Below are positions 6,731 to 12,149 of a stretch of DNA of 12,149 nucleotides, piece after piece. This DNA comes from Candidatus Sulfopaludibacter sp. SbA3. Its GTDB lineage: Bacteria > Acidobacteriota > Terriglobia > 2-12-FULL-54-10. Below the pieces are notes generated by a model, which worked only from the letters and a program-made list of their open reading frames with translations, did not search any database and was not told the origin of the DNA. Location of the stretch: the NCBI GenBank assembly GCA_945865705.1, contig CAMBEY010000063.1, forward strand, positions 1 through 12,149, read 5' to 3'. Within the stretch, counting starts at the first letter, position 1. Every line of letters starts with the position of its first letter. A program made the translations under genes and the position numbers.

Positions 6731-7255
6731 ATGATTACTCAACACCTTCGACGCAGTACTTATTCGGCGGCAATCTTCGCTATCGCATTGATCACCGCAC
6801 TGGCTGGCATCGGCTGCGGTGGCGTGGGTGACCAAACACCCGCCATTAAGAAGGCCATTGAGACTCACTTGAGTCAGCGCTCCGACCTGGCCATCAATCA
6901 GATGACCATGGATGTGCAAACCGTAACCGTGGCGGGCGACAAAGAGGGAGACAAGGCGCAGGCCGAAGTGGTCTTCCGCGTAACCAGCGACCCCAACATG
7001 CAGATGGGCTATCACTATGAGCTGGTGCGCGAGTCCGGCGCGTGGAAAGTAACGGGCGGCCAACCCAGCCAGGCCGACACCAAGCACCCCGCCGGCAATG
7101 CGGGCGGCAGTGAGGGCATGAACGAAATGGGTGGGGCCGCGGCCCTGCCACCGGGACATCCCCCGCTTCCGGAAGGGAACGCTCCTATGTCCGGTAATCC
7201 TCACGAATCCGGCGCGCTGCCCCAAGGCCATCCACCGCTATCGAATAATCCTTGA
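6731..7255 (+). CDS. Putative lipoprotein of unknown function with GHPPL repeats
   Basis: I do not recognise this 174-residue protein. The N-terminus has RR, a hydrophobic stretch (13-25) and a lipobox-like LAGIGC ending at Cys29, so it is probably a lipoprotein signal. Residues about 36-112 alternate short strands and end in YELVRESGAWKVTGG, a pattern seen in small NTF2-like or DUF4878-type export domains; this is only a resemblance. The C-terminus is Gly/Pro-rich and repeats LPPGHPPL (139-146) and LPQGHPPL (163-170) with a 24-residue period, probably extended and outside the membrane. The ATG at 6731 has GGAG very close (about 2 nt), so initiation may be weak or near-leaderless; TATAGC at 6717-6722 could be a -10. 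The gene stands alone: divergent from mnmG, convergent with the SDR gene. Confidence 0.75.
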   Translation: MITQHLRRSTYSAAIFAIALITALAGIGCGGVGDQTPAIKKAIETHLSQRSDLAINQMTMDVQTVTVAGDKEGDKAQAEVVFRVTSDPNMQMGYHYELVRESGAWKVTGGQPSQADTKHPAGNAGGSEGMNEMGGAAALPPGHPPLPEGNAPMSGNPHESGALPQGHPPLSNNP

Positions 7256-7308
7256 GGTCCTGAATATCCCCGGAACGAGTGAACCGTTTGGTGAGTGGAA
7301 CGCTGGCA

Positions 7309-7372
7309 GCCAAGTAGGGCAGGCATTCCTGCCTGCCTTCTGGAGGACAGGTCGGGAGCCCTGTCCCTACTT
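7309..7372. repeat. Composite palindromic repeat (family A copy plus inverted related unit)
   Basis: 7309-7337 is identical to 6529-6557. It is followed directly by a second hairpin, GGACAGG-TCGGGAG-CCCTGTCC (7344-7366, one unpaired base). The block opens with AAGTAGGG (7312-7319) and closes with its exact reverse complement CCCTACTT (7365-7372), so two units face each other tail to tail. It lies between the convergent lipoprotein and SDR genes, where it could act as a two-way terminator, although no T-run follows. Confidence 0.8.
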
Positions 7373-7395
7373 AACCCAACTCCACCACTTCACGG

Positions 7396-8205
7396 TTAGT
7401 CCCAGCGAATGCCAGCATCGACGTTCATGGTTTGGCCGGTGATGGCGGCGCTGTCGGCGGAGGCCAGGAACAGCGCGGCGCGGGCTACGTCTTCCGGCTC
7501 CAACAGCTTGCGCAGCAGCGAAGATTCCTTCGTCGCCGCCAGACGGTCGGCGGGCTTCAGGCCCACCGCGCGTTCGAGTTCGTTGTTGACCTTGTGAAAC
7601 ATCTCCGTCGATTGCACCAAACCGGGGCATAGCGCGTTGACGCGGACGCCGTGCGGCCCGGCCTCTCCGGCCAGCGCGCGCATTAGGCCGAGCATCCCGG
7701 CCTTGGCCGCCGAGTAGGGCGTGCCCAGGCCGTAGGCCAGCTTGGCCGCGCTCGACGAAATCATGATCACCGAGCCGTGCCGCCGCTCAATCATCCCCGG
7801 CAGCACCGCGCGCGAAACGTAGAACGCACTGGTCAGATTGGCGCGCAGCGTGTACTCCCATTCCTCGTCGGACATTTCGTGGATTGGATGGAGCGCGGGG
7901 AAGTAGCCCGCGTTATTGACCAGAATGTCGATGCGCCCGCAGACGCGCTCGGCCTCGGCGGCCATCTTGCGCACGGCGGCGCTGTCGGCAACATCGCAGA
8001 CGATGCCCAGCGCCGGGGCATTTCCATTGTCAGCAATTTCTTTCTCTACCACGCGCAGGTGCCCTGCATCGCGCGCGATGATCACCACGCGCGCGCCCTC
8101 GGCGGCAAAGCACAGCGCCATCGCACGACCAATGCCGCGGCTGCCGCCGGTAATCAACGCAACTTGATTCTTGAGTCGTGTTCCCTTTGGCCAAACATTT
8201 TCCAC
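7396..8205 (-). CDS. SDR-family NAD(P)-dependent oxidoreductase
   Basis: A classical short-chain dehydrogenase/reductase of 269 residues, with a Rossmann fold, interconverting an alcohol and a ketone (or a related step) with NAD(P)H. Motifs: cofactor loop TGGSRGIG (19-26), the acidic DV after strand 4 (71-72), NNAG (97-100), and the catalytic set N123, S151, Y164, K168 in YSAAK, then CPG (193-195) and the C-terminal ITGQTMNVDAG. Arg23 before the glycine and Arg45 after strand 2 (IIARD) hint at NADP(H). The substrate cannot be told from sequence. I chose GTG 8203-8205: GAGGTG lies 6 nt upstream and length then fits the family (about 250-270). A longer frame to 8439 would pass through repeats and the upstream gene's terminator. 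It lies downstream of the LysM gene on the same strand but beyond that terminator, so it is probably separately transcribed. Confidence 0.92.
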   Translation of the reverse strand: MENVWPKGTRLKNQVALITGGSRGIGRAMALCFAAEGARVVIIARDAGHLRVVEKEIADNGNAPALGIVCDVADSAAVRKMAAEAERVCGRIDILVNNAGYFPALHPIHEMSDEEWEYTLRANLTSAFYVSRAVLPGMIERRHGSVIMISSSAAKLAYGLGTPYSAAKAGMLGLMRALAGEAGPHGVRVNALCPGLVQSTEMFHKVNNELERAVGLKPADRLAATKESSLLRKLLEPEDVARAALFLASADSAAITGQTMNVDAGIRWD

Positions 8206-8236
8206 TGCACTCACCTCGTCGCACGCCGCTATTTGC

Positions 8237-8249
8237 CGGACCGTGTCCG
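8237..8249. promoter_or_regulatory. Operator-like palindrome before the SDR gene
   Basis: CGGAC-CGT-GTCCG is a perfect 13-bp inverted repeat, 32-44 nt before the GTG start. On the minus strand, an AT-rich TAATAATAT (8254-8262) just upstream could be the -10, so a repressor bound here would cover the start of transcription. No matching regulator gene is in the window. Confidence 0.3.
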
Positions 8250-8292
8250 CAGATATTATTAGACCATTTTTGCCGATGCCGTGACTCGATCC

Positions 8293-8368
8293 GAGCCGCG
8301 ACAGTAATGGAGCGGTCCTTGGAGAAGTCGGCAACGGCCACGGGTCCGCTCGCTGACGCGCGCGGCTC
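8293..8368. repeat. Inverted repeat pair, family B (PLxDxRGSV type)
   Basis: The left arm is GAGCCGCG-N10-AGCGGTCC (8293-8318); the right arm (8343-8368) reads in reverse complement as GAGCCGCG-N10-AGCGGACC. Only the outer 8 bp and inner 7 of 8 bp match; the central 10 bp of each arm differ. The right arm reads through as PLADARGSV. A related but larger pair is at 11201-11343. It lies between the LysM terminator and the SDR promoter region. Confidence 0.7.
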
Positions 8369-8397
8369 TGTTTATACAATCCGAAAATTGTTCTGGC

Positions 8398-8436
8398 AAA
8401 AAGCAAGTGGGGCGAGCTTGGCGGCTCGCCCCACTT
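8398..8436 (-). terminator. Intrinsic terminator of the LysM gene
   Basis: On the minus strand, 28 nt after the LysM stop codon, a perfect 13-bp stem (arms 8405-8417 and 8424-8436, AAGTGGGGCGAGC with its complement) closes a 6-nt loop. GC and five T (8398-8402) follow. This is a textbook Rho-independent terminator. Its ends AAGTGGGG/CCCCACTT resemble the AAGTAGGG ends of the family A repeats, so it may also be a repeat copy used as a terminator. Confidence 0.8.
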
Positions 8437-8463
8437 CATTCAGGAAATTCTTTAATCCAATGA

Positions 8464-9924
8464 TTACGCCTGTGGAATACAGCTCTCGGGAAGCACGATG
8501 GACTGACCGGGATAGATGCGGTCGGAGTCGCTGATCTGCGGATTAGCCTCCGCGATGCAGCTCCACGCCGCGCCGCGGCCCAGTGCCGTCTCGGCCAGCT
8601 TCCACAGCGAGTCACCGCGCTGGACCATGACCTCGCGAGCCGGATTTGAGCTGACGACCACCGCGCGCTCCTCGCGTACGGCGATGGGCAGGCTGGCAAG
8701 TGACGCGCTCGAGGTCGGCATGTGCAGCCGCTCACCGGCGCGCACGAAATGAGGATTCTGGAGTTGCGGATTGAGCGCGGCGATCTGCGGCCAGGCGCGT
8801 CCGTCGCCTAAGTGGCGCTGCGCCAACCGCCACAATGAGTCGCCCCGCTGCACGCGAACTTCCGCGTCGCCTGCTTCGGCCAACGCTTGCGCCAGCACCG
8901 TCTCGGCAACAGCGCGAACGGGCGCGATGCGGACTTGCTCGGCGGGCGGAGTGGCCGTCAGATCATTCCTGACGGTCCAAGCCGAGACCGTTACCAAATC
9001 GCTATTCGAAGCCGGGTTGACGACGGCCTCTGGCTGCGGGATCGCCGCGGCCATTTGTGTTACCGGGGCAACTTTCACGGCGGCGGGCTGAAACGTTGGC
9101 TCGGCGAACCGGATCGTCAGAGGCACGCGGCCTTCTGACGCAGAGCCCGCAGTGGAAGCAAGACCAGTCTCCGAAATTTCCAACGAGGCGTTTCCCGCGC
9201 CGAGTTCGAGCGTGAGATCCAGCAATGCGGGAGATGCAAAGGCGAGTCCGGGGGGGCCTTCATTCCCGTCCGTATTCACATTCGAGTTCTCAGCCACTTC
9301 CATGTTGGCGATAGCGGGGAACTCCGGCACGCGATCACGAACGACATTTTCAATCACCGGAAGCGACGAGCCCTCGACGGCGGCCATCACAAAAGGCGCA
9401 GTCACGGTGAAGTCGTCCGGGCTGGGCCGATTGGCCAAGGCATCCAGCATCAGGCGGTCGTCGCTCAAGGGAATCTGCGGCGCGATCTGCTGGCGATAGT
9501 AGCGGGCGATATCTCCGAGCGGCATACCGGCGGGCCACACCGGCACGGTGGGCACGGAACGCTCCTGCTGCGCCAGGGCCGCACGCGTTGGCAGGGTATT
9601 TTCTCGCGCGGGCGCGGCGGCCTGCACGGGGATAATCCGGACGGGAACTTCCGCCGGAGACTGCGCTGCCTCAGCCAGAACCGGCTCCCCGGATTCCAGC
9701 GCGCGACTGGCTGGATCGACAATGGTGTCCTTGGCCAGATCCTCGTTCGTATAGACTTTGGTAACGCGCGTCTGCCGAGCATGTTTGCGCGCGCGTTCCT
9801 GGCGAGACAACTCGCCCAGACTTTGCGCGCCCAGACTCTGCGCTACGGTGTCCCGCAGCGTGAACACCAACAGACTGGCCAGCAGCGTTACGTAAACCCG
9901 CAAGTAGGACGGGGAAATTTTCAT
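8464..9924 (-). CDS. Exported protein with two C-terminal LysM domains
   Basis: A 486-residue protein predicted to bind peptidoglycan. The N-terminus MKISPSYLRVYVTLLASLLV is a Sec-type signal or anchor, with a possible cut after TVA (about residue 28). A charged segment, SLGELSRQERARKHARQ, and KVYTNEDLAKD follow, a pattern I recall from Acidobacteriota envelope proteins. Residues about 70-350 are Ala/Pro/Val-rich with no recognisable domain, probably largely disordered. Two LysM domains close the protein: about 355-404 (VQRGDSLWRLAQRHLG to GERLHMPT) and about 431-480 (VQRGDSLWKLAETALG to GQSIVLPE). No enzymatic domain is visible, so it may be a scaffold or a tether for another enzyme. GGGAG 7 nt before the ATG supports the start. 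The gene ends at the strong terminator 8398-8436 and is divergent from the Lon-N-domain gene. Confidence 0.85.
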   Translation of the reverse strand: MKISPSYLRVYVTLLASLLVFTLRDTVAQSLGAQSLGELSRQERARKHARQTRVTKVYTNEDLAKDTIVDPASRALESGEPVLAEAAQSPAEVPVRIIPVQAAAPARENTLPTRAALAQQERSVPTVPVWPAGMPLGDIARYYRQQIAPQIPLSDDRLMLDALANRPSPDDFTVTAPFVMAAVEGSSLPVIENVVRDRVPEFPAIANMEVAENSNVNTDGNEGPPGLAFASPALLDLTLELGAGNASLEISETGLASTAGSASEGRVPLTIRFAEPTFQPAAVKVAPVTQMAAAIPQPEAVVNPASNSDLVTVSAWTVRNDLTATPPAEQVRIAPVRAVAETVLAQALAEAGDAEVRVQRGDSLWRLAQRHLGDGRAWPQIAALNPQLQNPHFVRAGERLHMPTSSASLASLPIAVREERAVVVSSNPAREVMVQRGDSLWKLAETALGRGAAWSCIAEANPQISDSDRIYPGQSIVLPESCIPQA

Positions 9925-10291
9925 ATGCCAACTCCCTGTGCGAACTCTCTATAGGGGCCTTCGGCGGCCCTGAGTTCAAAGCTGTAATCCGCCAGCTCCC
10001 TCCCTCATGAATAGTGGTGGGAAGTCTGGCAAACTACACTATCTGGTGTCCAGATTACTCGCAACCCTACCCTGAGACAAGCAATTCCAGGAGGGAGAAC
10101 CACGGAAGTGACTAGCGACGCCACCGCGCGGGCTATTCGTTCAAAATGACTGGTCGGTCGCAACTCGCCGGGTCGAAAAGATACCGCCGCGTATTTTCTG
10201 CGAATGGCCGCGCCGCTCGGTGTAGAATGGCCTCGGTTTAAGGTTGGGGATTGTCATTGATTGACATGGATTGTTGTTGGAGGTCGCCTGC
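9925..10291. other. Divergent intergenic region between the LysM and Lon-N-domain genes
   Basis: This 367-bp gap must hold both 5' control regions. Visible items: a GGGCC-TTCGGC-GGCCC hairpin (about 9956-9971), a perfect palindrome ATCTGG-TGT-CCAGAT (10041-10055), TAGAAT at 10223-10228 on the plus strand as a possible -10 without a good -35, and TGTCA-N5-TGACA (10252-10266) 25 nt before the Lon-N ATG. Two tiny overlapping frames (10108-10149 and 10146-10241) are present but unsupported. I see no RNA gene here. Confidence 0.5.
10041..10055. promoter_or_regulatory. Operator-like palindrome between divergent genes
   Basis: ATCTGG-TGT-CCAGAT has perfect 6-bp arms and a 3-bp centre. It lies 117 bp before the LysM gene and 236 bp before the Lon-N-domain gene. 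The form fits a dimeric repressor or activator site. The regulator is not known. Confidence 0.35.
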
Positions 10292-11185
10292 ATGAAGCGC
10301 CGCGAGATCATCCGACTGCTCACCGGCGCGACCGTCGGCCTGGCCCACGGATGGGGCAGACTCGCGCTCGGCGGGCTAGCTCCTGTTGCGCCACATCGTG
10401 CGCCACATCCGGCGCGTGCGGCCCAGCAGGGCGAGGCCAGTCAACGTGGCGACAACGGGAGGGGCGCCACAGAGGGTGGAGAGCGCGGCGGACTGCTGGC
10501 GCTATTTCCGCTGCGCGTCGTGCTGCTGCCCGGCAACAGCCTTCCGTTGCACATCTTCGAGCCACGCTACCGCGAGATGATCCGCGAGTGCATCGACTCG
10601 AAGACCGAGTTCGGTGTCCTGCTCACCGATGGCGGCGCAATCGAGCCGGTCGGCTGCACGGCGATCATCACGGACGTGATCCACCAGTACACCGATGGCC
10701 GCTTCGACATTCTCACGCGCGGCCAGCGCCGCTTTCGCATCGGGCCTCTCGGGAACGCCATGGGGAATGCGCCCAGCACATCTCTCGACGAGGCCGACCT
10801 GAACTCCGACCGCGCTTTCTTTCGCGGCGCGGCGCAGTTCTTCGAGGATGACGCGCGCCCCTCGCCCAACCGCCTGCCAGATGCGGACGCGCAGGACGAC
10901 GACCTCCGCGCTCAGGCGATCGACACGCACAGCCGCCTGATGAAACTCATCGCCGCCGACGAGCCGTCGTCAACACTGCCCAGCGCGCCGCCACCCTCAG
11001 CTAGAGACCCTTTACTTTCCTATCATCTGATGGATGGACTGCCCGCCGAAGCGGAATGGAAGCAGGAGTTGCTCGAATTGCGCGCAGAGCGCGAACGTCT
11101 GGTGCGTGTGGTACTGCACCTTCAACAACTGATCGACTACATGGAAAGCGACTCCAACCAACCTGCGCCGCGCCGCGTTGTTTAA
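10292..11185 (+). CDS. Lon N-terminal (substrate-binding) domain protein with predicted twin-arginine signal
   Basis: A 297-residue protein. Residues about 68-280 match the LON substrate-binding domain: LFPLRVVLLPGNSLPLHIFE, then PRYREMI, FGVLL, IEPVGCTAIITDV, GRFDILTRGQRRFRI and a C-terminal helix (258-281, KQELLELRAERERLVRVV). There is no AAA+ or Ser/Lys protease domain, so it is a stand-alone Lon-N protein whose job is unproven; related proteins are usually cytoplasmic. The N-terminus MKRREIIRLLTGATVGLA looks like a Tat signal (KRREIIR), with an AxA-type site at PARA-AQQ (after residue 43) and a Gly/Arg-rich linker to residue 67. GGAGG 8 nt before ATG 10292 fixes the start, and no other start codon lies before the domain. 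The h-region is short and interrupted (H19, R23), so export is uncertain. It stands alone, convergent with the spermidine-synthase-like gene. Confidence 0.82.
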   Translation: MKRREIIRLLTGATVGLAHGWGRLALGGLAPVAPHRAPHPARAAQQGEASQRGDNGRGATEGGERGGLLALFPLRVVLLPGNSLPLHIFEPRYREMIRECIDSKTEFGVLLTDGGAIEPVGCTAIITDVIHQYTDGRFDILTRGQRRFRIGPLGNAMGNAPSTSLDEADLNSDRAFFRGAAQFFEDDARPSPNRLPDADAQDDDLRAQAIDTHSRLMKLIAADEPSSTLPSAPPPSARDPLLSYHLMDGLPAEAEWKQELLELRAERERLVRVVLHLQQLIDYMESDSNQPAPRRVV

Positions 11186-11200
11186 GTTGCCAACGTGCGA

Positions 11201-11343
11201 ACAGAGCCGCGATGGGACATTGCGGCGTGTCGTGGACCGTGAGGGAGTGGGGGTTGATCTGACAGCATTGACTGCCCCTAGACAATCCCAAAACCAACCC
11301 CCACTCCCTGACGGTCGCGGCTCTGTCACGGTCGCGGCTCTGT
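11201..11343. repeat. Large inverted repeat, family B, with 17-bp tandem duplication
   Basis: Left arm 11236-11256 and right arm 11295-11315 match in 20 of 21 bp around 38 nt. The outer part of the family, ACAGAGCCGCGA, is at 11201-11212 on the left and, inverted, at 11315-11326 and 11332-11343 on the right. The right side holds an exact tandem duplication of 17 bp (ACGGTCGCGGCTCTGTC at 11311-11327 and 11328-11344). Read on the plus strand it gives PLPDGRGSVTVAALS. The structure fills the gap between two convergent genes and could stop transcription from both sides. Confidence 0.85.
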
Positions 11344-12057
11344 CTGCGGATTGTGCGCCAGGAAGATGGTGTGGCGGGGGCCGCCTTTTTTCAGGCGACC
11401 GCGCACGTTCTCCACTTCGACAACGAATCCGGCGTAGCGCAGGCGCTGCTCGAATCTTCTATTGGGCCGCGCCGACCATACGGCCAGCACTCCGCCCGGC
11501 TTCAGCGCCGCGCGTGCGTTGGCGATTCCTTCATCTCCGTAGAGCTTGGCATTTTCCGGCGTGGTGAACGGGGTCGGCCCATTGTCCACATCGAGCAGCA
11601 CGGCATCGAAGCGGCCACGGCCCGCGCGGAGCACGGCAGCGACATCGCCCAACTCGACGCGCACGCGCTTGTCCTTCAATGGATGCCCGGCGAGTTCGCC
11701 GAGTATCTCGCGATTCCACTCGACCACTGCAGGCACCAGCTCCGCAACCACAATCCTCGCATCCGCCGGGAGCAGATCGAGTATCGCGCGCAGCGTGAAT
11801 CCCATGCCCAGCCCCCCGACCAGCACGCAGGGCGGCCCCGCATCATGATGAGTCGCGCGGGCCGCAGGCGCAGCGGCGCGCACACCGCGCCAAGCCTGGC
11901 AGGCGAGCGTGGCCAGCGCCTCCTCCGAGCCGTGCATGCGGCTGGACATGAGACTCTTGCCGCTGGCGAGTATGATGTACTCGGTATCGCGGCGGGTCAG
12001 CTTCATGTCAGTCCCGTCGGGAGTGACCGTCTCGCCGAGCAACTCCATAGGCTTCAT
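11326..12057 (-). CDS. Spermidine-synthase-fold / class I SAM-dependent methyltransferase-like protein
   Basis: This 243-residue protein has the Rossmann core of spermidine synthases: glycine loop CVLVGGLGMGFTLRAIL (77-93), VVAELVPAVVEWN (103-115, acidic residue at the end of strand 2), VELGDVAAVL (134-143) and FDAVLLDVDNGP (150-161), then LKPGGVLAVW (185-194). The N-terminal 60 residues keep SLMSSRMHGSEEALA, a distant match to the polyamine-binding entry motif, but the typical YHE is not visible. Real polyamine synthesis is therefore unproven; many such proteins are annotated spermidine synthase by fold alone. I chose ATG 12055-12057, with GAGG 8 nt upstream; a TTG-started frame to 12108 has no support. 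The last residues (TEPRP and the stop) are encoded by a family B repeat, so the native C-terminus may once have been different. Confidence 0.82.
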   Translation of the reverse strand: MKPMELLGETVTPDGTDMKLTRRDTEYIILASGKSLMSSRMHGSEEALATLACQAWRGVRAAAPAARATHHDAGPPCVLVGGLGMGFTLRAILDLLPADARIVVAELVPAVVEWNREILGELAGHPLKDKRVRVELGDVAAVLRAGRGRFDAVLLDVDNGPTPFTTPENAKLYGDEGIANARAALKPGGVLAVWSARPNRRFEQRLRYAGFVVEVENVRGRLKKGGPRHTIFLAHNPQTEPRP

Positions 12058-12149
12058 GCGTGTGACCTCATCGCGTGACCGTGCCGCGCGCGTCAGCAAG
12101 CGGGCCAATGGAAAAACCCACTCTGACGAACGCGAATTATTCCACTAAA

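Noticed and set aside
6128..7231. A 367-codon minus-strand open frame spanning the mnmG start, the repeats and the lipoprotein gene
   Set aside because: It is out of frame with mnmG, runs through intergenic palindromes and lies antisense to the lipoprotein gene. No domain is visible.
8206..8439. 78-residue N-terminal extension of the SDR protein
   Set aside because: It crosses the family B repeat pair and the LysM terminator, while GTG 8205 has a good ribosome-binding site and gives normal length.
10108..10241. Two tiny overlapping frames (13 and 31 codons, ATGA overlap) after an AGGAGGGAG sequence
   Set aside because: The purine-rich box is about 12 nt from GTG, too far, and the peptides show no motif or leader-peptide character. 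A conserved leader is possible but unsupported.
11353..12078. A 241-codon plus-strand open frame opposite the spermidine-synthase-like gene
   Set aside because: The minus-strand frame has clear SAM-fold motifs; the plus frame is Arg/His-rich without motifs, typical of a GC-rich shadow.
1..12149. Replication origin suggested by the mnmG-rsmG pair
   Set aside because: No DnaA-box cluster, parA/parB, dnaA or AT-rich unwinding region is visible; gidA-gidB alone does not mark an origin.
1..12149. CRISPR array, tRNA/rRNA genes, insertion sequences, integrase or defence genes
   Set aside because: No regularly spaced repeats, no cloverleaf or rRNA-like sequence and no transposase or nuclease motif were found on either strand by eye.

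Overview
The window looks like chromosomal DNA of a high-GC, Gram-negative-type bacterium, most likely an Acidobacteriota member of the Solibacter/Bryobacter/Koribacter kind. This is an inference. It rests on short palindromic intergenic repeats that read through as peptides such as GQAFLPA, AGMPAL and PLPDGRGSV, on an MscL with a zinc-ribbon tail, and on a LysM protein with a KVYTNEDL-type N-terminal segment. I recall all of these from that phylum but could not search for them. The window holds no phage, plasmid, transposase or CRISPR signature and no RNA gene that I can recognise.

Layout, left to right. (1) Positions 1-1556, minus strand: a sensor histidine kinase with a degenerate receiver-like N-terminus. 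Its 3' end lies beyond the left edge. (2) 1789-2712, minus: a RibD-C/DHFR-fold reductase, divergent from a pterin-4a-carbinolamine dehydratase at 2853-3158, plus. (3) 3198-6474, minus: rsmG, mscL and mnmG, transcribed mnmG to mscL to rsmG. This is the classic gidA-gidB pair with mscL between them. (4) 6731-7255, plus: a small lipoprotein of unknown function, divergent from mnmG and convergent with the next gene. (5) 7396-8205, minus: an SDR oxidoreductase. Upstream of it, 8464-9924, minus, is an exported protein with two LysM domains, closed by a clear intrinsic terminator. (6) 10292-11185, plus: a Lon N-terminal (substrate-binding) domain protein that seems to carry a twin-arginine signal. 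(7) 11326-12057, minus: a spermidine-synthase-fold protein convergent with it.

Most content is housekeeping: rRNA and tRNA modification, an osmotic safety valve, pterin and redox chemistry, and envelope proteins. I see no new multi-gene system. The less ordinary material is: (a) two families of short inverted repeats in nearly every longer gap; (b) a heptanucleotide tandem repeat inside mnmG, in frame, coding for an extra loop; (c) a repeat that supplies the last residues and stop codon of the spermidine-synthase-like gene; (d) the Tat-signal/Lon-N combination; (e) the rearranged receiver of the kinase; and (f) several operator-like palindromes in 5' regions.

Several start sites were moved inward from the longest open frames, using ribosome-binding sites, promoter positions and family alignment. 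Long open frames opposite the kinase, mnmG, the LysM gene and the spermidine-synthase-like gene are treated as shadows caused by GC-rich codon use.
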